From DATAVB01 sp040414495 (GTDB lineage: Bacteria > Actinomycetota > Actinomycetes > Mycobacteriales > QHCD01), in assembly GCA_040414495.1 (NCBI GenBank), contig JBEDUI010000035.1, forward strand, positions 1-13,880: a stretch of DNA of 13,880 bases, written 5' to 3'. Both the position numbers and the translations under genes were made by a program. Positions 13,578-13,880 of this stretch are shown here, in pieces. The notes beneath the pieces are model-generated. The model saw only the letters and a program-made list of their open reading frames with translations, had not been told where the DNA came from and ran no database searches. Numbering within the stretch: position 1 is the stretch's first letter; every line of letters starts with the position of its first letter.

Positions 13578-13880
13578 ATGACACACACAAGGCGATCTAT
13601 AGGTATCGTCTTGCTCCCAGCAGTCTTGGCCATGGCATTCGGTGCACAGGCCTTCGCTAAAGACAACTCTCCAGAGATTCCTGTTCATTGTCTTTACAAT
13701 CCGAATTCTGCCGGATGTCACATCACTGAGCAGCAGCGCACGGGACGTGGCGAAAACAAGCGGACGGCGCCGATTGACTGGGAAAAGTTGAGCCGCCAGA
13801 ACCCGCGAGAATACGAACGATTACTGGAACTCCAACACAACTGCCAGAACCTTCGCCGCGGCGGCCGCCGCGACGCACAA
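13578..13880 (+). CDS. Secreted hypothetical protein, 3' end beyond the window
   Basis: The frame from ATG 13578 is open for 101 codons to the window edge. It starts with a classical Sec signal peptide: TRRS, a hydrophobic core IGIVLLPAVLAMAFG, and an AxA-type site near AQAFA-K, with no lipobox. The mature part is hydrophilic and has Cys at 38, 47 and 88, a basic-acidic mix, and a helical-looking stretch around NPREYERLLELQHN. I do not recognise the family. It lies 6 bases after LpE with AGG 5 bases before its ATG, so it is probably co-transcribed with LpE and may work with it outside the membrane. Confidence 0.7.
   Translation, partial: MTHTRRSIGIVLLPAVLAMAFGAQAFAKDNSPEIPVHCLYNPNSAGCHITEQQRTGRGENKRTAPIDWEKLSRQNPREYERLLELQHNCQNLRRGGRRDAQ

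Overview
This window looks like a piece of a high-GC actinobacterial (Actinomycetota) chromosome. The evidence is the strong G/C bias at third codon positions, several promoters with a TANNNT -10 element lying 5-7 bases before a start codon (leaderless transcripts), and gene pairs typical of the phylum: cysS next to rlmB, and proC next to an excisionase-type helix-turn-helix gene. The genus cannot be read from the sequence.

Layout. 1-251: no gene supported. 252-324 (-): tRNA-Thr(UGU). 400-2037 (+): small family-A DNA polymerase without a recognisable exonuclease site. 2224-3309 (+): MsiK/UgpC-type sugar-transport ATPase, closed by a strong terminator. 3368-4911 (-): two tandem paralogous double-VOC proteins of the TB27.3/Cfp30B type. 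5078-7472 (-): rlmB and cysS. 7513-7824 (-): small DNA-binding protein. 8021-9741 (-): proC and a monofunctional proline dehydrogenase, overlapping by ATGA.

From 9742 to the window end the character changes. On the + strand lies an array of five paralogous lipoproteins, here called LpA to LpE. Each has a lipobox, a Pro/Ser/Thr-rich linker and a C-terminal domain with a conserved YW, GDTKPM and CxxC; it resembles what is catalogued as DUF6318, an assignment made from memory. LpA, LpB and LpD form one subfamily, LpC and LpE the other. LpD is frameshifted, and LpE is a mosaic with a B-like front and a C-like back. A further small secreted protein follows LpE and runs off the end.

The most interesting signal is regulatory. 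Four promoters (proline dehydrogenase, LpA, LpB, LpE) each carry a 9-bp box, TTATCCACA or TTGTCCACA, followed by G. It begins 48-49 bases before the -10 hexamer, in the same orientation, and each -10 lies 5-7 bases before a start codon. The proline dehydrogenase and LpA boxes are the arms of one dyad in their shared divergent intergenic region. This suggests one factor (DnaA or another protein recognising the same word) co-regulates proline metabolism and a family of surface lipoproteins.
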